NCBI GenBank assembly: GCA_947464885.1
Contig: CANHYZ010000082.1
Location: 1 to 8,015 of the forward strand
Source: Flavobacteriales bacterium
GTDB taxonomy: Bacteria > Bacteroidota > Bacteroidia > Flavobacteriales_D > Sanyastnellaceae
Length of the DNA: 8,015 nucleotides
Reading direction: 5' to 3'
Shown: positions 5,306 to 8,015 of the stretch, one piece after another
Layout: every line of letters begins with the position of its first letter
Numbering within the stretch: position 1 is the first letter of the stretch
Notes under the pieces: generated by a model
Told to the model about the DNA's origin: nothing
Database searches by the model: none
Seen by the model: the letters and a program-made list of their open reading frames with translations, nothing else
Translations under genes and position numbers: made by a program

Positions 5306-7597
5306 TTAGTTCAAAACGGTAAAGCGTTCGGTATGGGAATCCGTGCGCAAGAAATATTGGCCGTTTTCCAAATCGGATACATTCACCGTGTTCTGACCGG
5401 AAATAAGTTGACCGCTGATCAATTGGCGTCCGTCCATGCTGTATATCGTATACTCGCCTGGCGCACCTGTCCAGATGACGTTTAGTTGACTGCTTGTCGG
5501 AATCGGAAACAAGTGCATCGACTGCGCATCCATATTAACGGTCGAAAGCGTTGTAATTTCAATGCACTCCGATGATGCGGAGCAATTGCCGTTGTTCAAT
5601 ATAACACTGTATGTGCCGAAGGCTGCATCCAAGGTGCTGCCGGTAGCTCCCGGAATTACCCGATTGGCGGCACAATCAATCCAGGAATACTGATAGCCCG
5701 ATGGCGATGCAGTCAACACACCATTACTGAAGGAAATCACCGGAATAGGCAAACCTATCTCCAGGTTGATCAGCAGGGGCGTAGCACAGTCGTCCTCAGC
5801 AAGAATAGAACTCATATAAGAACCCGATGCAGTCAAGATTTCTCCCTGCGGTGTCTCAAATGATTCACAGGCATTAACGTCAACAGAAACGGTGTCTCCG
5901 TTAACCAAATATGCACAGGTGTTGATCGTATGCAGGGCCGTATTTGTTATAATCGGATCATTGGAGTCAAAATAGATTGAGGCCGAATTTTCAATTGTTG
6001 TCCCGTTGAGGAGGTTCGGCATCATATCCACTGTGAAGGTCAAAAAGCCATGACTTCCGGGTTCATTGCTGAAACTATCGGGCAACATGATGTTGTTGAA
6101 CGCCCATTCTAACACACGGGGACCATACATACTGAACTCGTAATGATGACTAGCCGGACCGAGTTCAATCGTGGCAATATTGAGGTCCGTGTCAAGGGTA
6201 TCGCGCACAACGACGGTGTAGGCTTCCGCGTTTCCGGTGTTTTGGAATCGAATGATATATTCCAGTTGACCATTTGGCATGAGTGCATGCTGTTCGCCAA
6301 TACCCGAAGGGAAACCACGCTTGTCGTTGGGATCGTAACTGCCTACGACCTCACCACAATACGTATCCTCGTACGGACCGTCGTCATCGGATGGGAAATC
6401 ACCGCTATTGTCGGTTGTCAGGTCACCATCGTCATCATTGCATCCTTCCACGGTAACATTCGGGTGCAGGTTTCCGGGGTGCAAAGGATGTTGCTCCGCC
6501 ATTAAGGTGAAGTCAACGCCGGTACCGGCGAATACCAGCGTAATGAGAGAATCAGCAGTCAGTTGAATGAATTGCATTTCTTCTACGACCTCACCGATAA
6601 ACAAGGAAAGCGGCGTAGGACAAGTCATGTCGAGGCCGGTATTCTGTACCTGGAAATAAATACTGTCGTTGGCACACCAACCGGTGACTTCCAGATTCGA
6701 GCCATCGAACACCTCCGAGCACAGCGTCGGAATCAAGGTGAATGACATCGGCTGAGCAGGCTCATCGCACTTCGGAATCGGATAGAGCTCGGCTTTCATA
6801 CAAAGATTTTCACCAATCTCTAGCTCGCAACTGAAGTTGACGTGAAGGATGATTTCCTCGCATGCCCCCGGTGAAACACTGCCGATTTCAATCTGGTATA
6901 TATCATCGCCCAAGGCTTGATAGGCGTGGGTTGCAGATACTACCTCAATGTTGCCGTCTAGGCTGACGTTTACAAAACCGTTGCTATACACATCGGTCGC
7001 CGTCATGCTGTTGCACACATTGACATAGATGGGAAAGGTGTGCTCCGAGCATCTGCGAATCGTCGGAGAGAAGATGGACACGTTCGGATCTGCGCATGGA
7101 TTGGAGGAAAGCACGCCAAACGATAAATGGTGCGAGTAAAGGCCCTGCGCAACGCTGAACGTTTGCGTGAGCGGACATTCGCTATAAAGGCCGGTCCCGC
7201 TAAGATCCAAAGTGGCTGTGTATGTGCCATCCGGAAGATCCGGTAAATTGAAGCCGCCCCATTCATTGGTCATGGCAACATAGTCACCGGGCTCAATGGT
7301 AATGACCAGACCGGGAGCCGGATTTTCGCCATTGTCTTTGCTGCATGATGCGTTGTAATCGAAATACGCATGCTCCTCGATGCTGTAATACTCGACACTG
7401 TCACGAAGCCAGCTCAATGCAGTATCACCGTTGCGATAAACGGTCATGGATTCATTTTCGAAACGAATCGATTGTACATCGCCCACATTAATGACGATAT
7501 CGTTTCCCGAGGTTGGATTGATGACTAAATCCTGGGCGCTTACCTGCAATGCAAGGATTGTAAGGAAGCTGAATGAAAGAAGAAGTTTGCTTTTCAT
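5306..7597 (-). CDS. Large secreted surface protein with DUF7619-like domain and T9SS sorting tail
   Basis: The 763-residue protein has a signal peptide (1-21, QVSA|Q). Next comes the short module shared with the two FISUMP proteins (about 34-72, VGDVQSIRFEN). Residues 95-160 look like a carboxypeptidase-regulatory or SpaA-like beta sandwich (EWGGFNLPDLPDGTYTATL). Several Cys-rich beta regions follow, then an Asp-rich stretch (386-411) that could bind calcium. Residues 418-558 carry GSYDPNDKRGFP, LEYIIRFQNTGNAEAYTVVVRDTL and ENSASIYFDSNDPI, the pattern of the DUF7619/DUF11-like repeat common in T9SS cargo. The C-terminal ~70 residues (LFPIPTSSQLNV ... YFLRT ... FTVLN) are a type A T9SS sorting domain that directs export across the outer membrane and anchoring. 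It is the first gene of a probable three-gene operon. An adhesin-like or matrix role is inferred; no catalytic domain is seen. Confidence 0.9.
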   Translation of the reverse strand: MKSKLLLSFSFLTILALQVSAQDLVINPTSGNDIVINVGDVQSIRFENESMTVYRNGDTALSWLRDSVEYYSIEEHAYFDYNASCSKDNGENPAPGLVITIEPGDYVAMTNEWGGFNLPDLPDGTYTATLDLSGTGLYSECPLTQTFSVAQGLYSHHLSFGVLSSNPCADPNVSIFSPTIRRCSEHTFPIYVNVCNSMTATDVYSNGFVNVSLDGNIEVVSATHAYQALGDDIYQIEIGSVSPGACEEIILHVNFSCELEIGENLCMKAELYPIPKCDEPAQPMSFTLIPTLCSEVFDGSNLEVTGWCANDSIYFQVQNTGLDMTCPTPLSLFIGEVVEEMQFIQLTADSLITLVFAGTGVDFTLMAEQHPLHPGNLHPNVTVEGCNDDDGDLTTDNSGDFPSDDDGPYEDTYCGEVVGSYDPNDKRGFPSGIGEQHALMPNGQLEYIIRFQNTGNAEAYTVVVRDTLDTDLNIATIELGPASHHYEFSMYGPRVLEWAFNNIMLPDSFSNEPGSHGFLTFTVDMMPNLLNGTTIENSASIYFDSNDPIITNTALHTINTCAYLVNGDTVSVDVNACESFETPQGEILTASGSYMSSILAEDDCATPLLINLEIGLPIPVISFSNGVLTASPSGYQYSWIDCAANRVIPGATGSTLDAAFGTYSVILNNGNCSASSECIEITTLSTVNMDAQSMHLFPIPTSSQLNVIWTGAPGEYTIYSMDGRQLISGQLISGQNTVNVSDLENGQYFLRTDSHTERFTVLN

Positions 7598-7601
7598 GAC
7601 T

Positions 7602-7655
7602 TGGCACTTTAGTTAATGAAGGCGATATCCGCCGTTTGGTGATTCGAAAGTGCCA
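7602..7655. repeat. Inverted repeat upstream of the T9SS/FISUMP cluster
   Basis: TGGCACTTT (7602-7610) and AAAGTGCCA (7647-7655) are perfect 9-bp inverted copies separated by 36 bases. The inner arm ends 5 bases before the ATG at 7597. The spacer holds a smaller repeat (GGCG 7621-7624, CGCC 7630-7633), and a 10-bp palindrome GGAAATTTCC lies just outside (7658-7667). In RNA this could fold into a leader hairpin at the ribosome site; as DNA it could be an operator. Confidence 0.5.
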
Positions 7656-7722
7656 CCGGAAATTTCCTTTAATGATGTGAAATGAGTAAGCGGGGGTTTT
7701 TAGTGAGAAATTGGAAATCTGC

Positions 7723-7749
7723 GAGGCTTGCATTATGGAAACAAGCCTC
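7723..7749 (-). terminator. Hairpin after the DUF418 gene, possible terminator
   Basis: GAGGCTTG (7723-7730) and CAAGCCTC (7742-7749) form an 8-bp stem with an 11-nt loop, 27 bases past the stop codon of the DUF418-type gene. No clean T-run follows on the minus strand, so termination would be weak. It may instead be a regulatory site for the downstream cluster. Confidence 0.4.
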
Positions 7750-7775
7750 CAATAAAAACGAACGAAATAGAGGTG

Positions 7776-8015
7776 CTAGCTAGCCTTGACCCTCTCAAAC
7801 TTCTGCCACTTCCAGTGAGTTGCACTTCGCCACAGCCATTCAAATGGACCGATGGTGAAGATGCGTACCCACACATGACTGAAAAGAAGTTGAAAGACCC
7901 AAATAGCACCAACCACGTAATACAATTCGAAGCGCTCCAGTTTGTTGAACAATCCAAAGGCAAAGCCACTGAAAAGCAATCCGCCTATAATGCTTTGCAA
8001 GAGATAATTCGTGAA
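7776..8015 (-). CDS. DUF418 family membrane protein, C-terminal fragment (5' end beyond window)
   Basis: Only the last 79 codons are present; the frame is open to the right edge, so the start lies outside. The fragment begins FTNYLLQSIIGG and contains two hydrophobic segments (LLFSGFAFGLF and LYYVVGAIWVFQLLF). It ends with FTIGPFEWLWRSATHWKWQKF, which matches the typical end of DUF418 proteins (G-P-x-E-W-L-W-R). These are multi-pass inner-membrane proteins of unknown activity, sometimes linked to transport or acyl transfer. A start inside the window (TTG at 8000) is not needed, because family similarity extends before it. It lies 178 bases upstream of the T9SS cluster on the same strand, with a hairpin between, so it is probably a separate transcript. 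Confidence 0.85.
   Translation of the reverse strand, partial: FTNYLLQSIIGGLLFSGFAFGLFNKLERFELYYVVGAIWVFQLLFSHVWVRIFTIGPFEWLWRSATHWKWQKFERVKAS

Noticed and set aside
5387..5420. Repeated LISGQ LISGQ in the T9SS tail as a possible tandem DNA repeat.
   Set aside because: The two codon sets differ, so it is only a short protein-level repeat in a beta-strand pair, not a recent DNA duplication.
7733..7969. Minus-strand frame of 78 codons.
   Set aside because: It overlaps the DUF418 C-terminal frame, which has clear family motifs; this one has none.

Overview
The window looks like chromosomal DNA from a marine or aquatic Bacteroidota, most likely a flavobacterium-type (Flavobacteriales) lineage. 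The evidence is a flavobacterial-type proteorhodopsin, a type IX secretion (T9SS) sorting tail, FISUMP-domain proteins, signal peptides ending in Ala-Gln, and start codons without clear Shine-Dalgarno sequences. I see no tRNA, rRNA, CRISPR array, transposase or other mobile element.

Left part (1-2763, all minus strand): a light-harvesting locus. Proteorhodopsin (2044-2763) is followed by a strong intrinsic terminator (1980-2016). Next comes one uninterrupted reading frame that runs from 1945 off the left edge (at least 648 codons). Its first ~385 residues are a lycopene beta-cyclase (CrtY). From about residue 390 it is a Brp/Blh-type beta-carotene 15,15'-dioxygenase with the expected histidines. 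The fused protein would convert lycopene to beta-carotene to retinal, and the neighbouring gene encodes the opsin that binds retinal. The rhodopsin has the Asp/Thr/Glu proton-pump triad, Met at the spectral tuning site (green type), and Gly at the helix-5 position that is open in carotenoid-antenna rhodopsins.

Middle (2764-3451): an AT-rich divergent intergenic region, then a small four-helix membrane protein of unknown function on the plus strand, converging on the next block.

Right part (3484-7597, minus strand): a three-gene cluster of exported proteins, probably an operon, with gaps of 26 and 14 bases. The first gene encodes a 763-residue T9SS-sorted surface protein. Two tandem 296-residue FISUMP-domain paralogues follow. 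All three share a short N-terminal module after the signal peptide although their main domains differ. Inverted repeats lie upstream of the cluster (7598-7775). The right edge (7776-8015) holds the C-terminal end of a DUF418-family membrane protein.

The most notable feature is the CrtY-Blh fusion. It is easy to miss because the frame has no stop inside the window and starts with TTG, so start-to-stop ORF calling shows only short shadow ORFs there.
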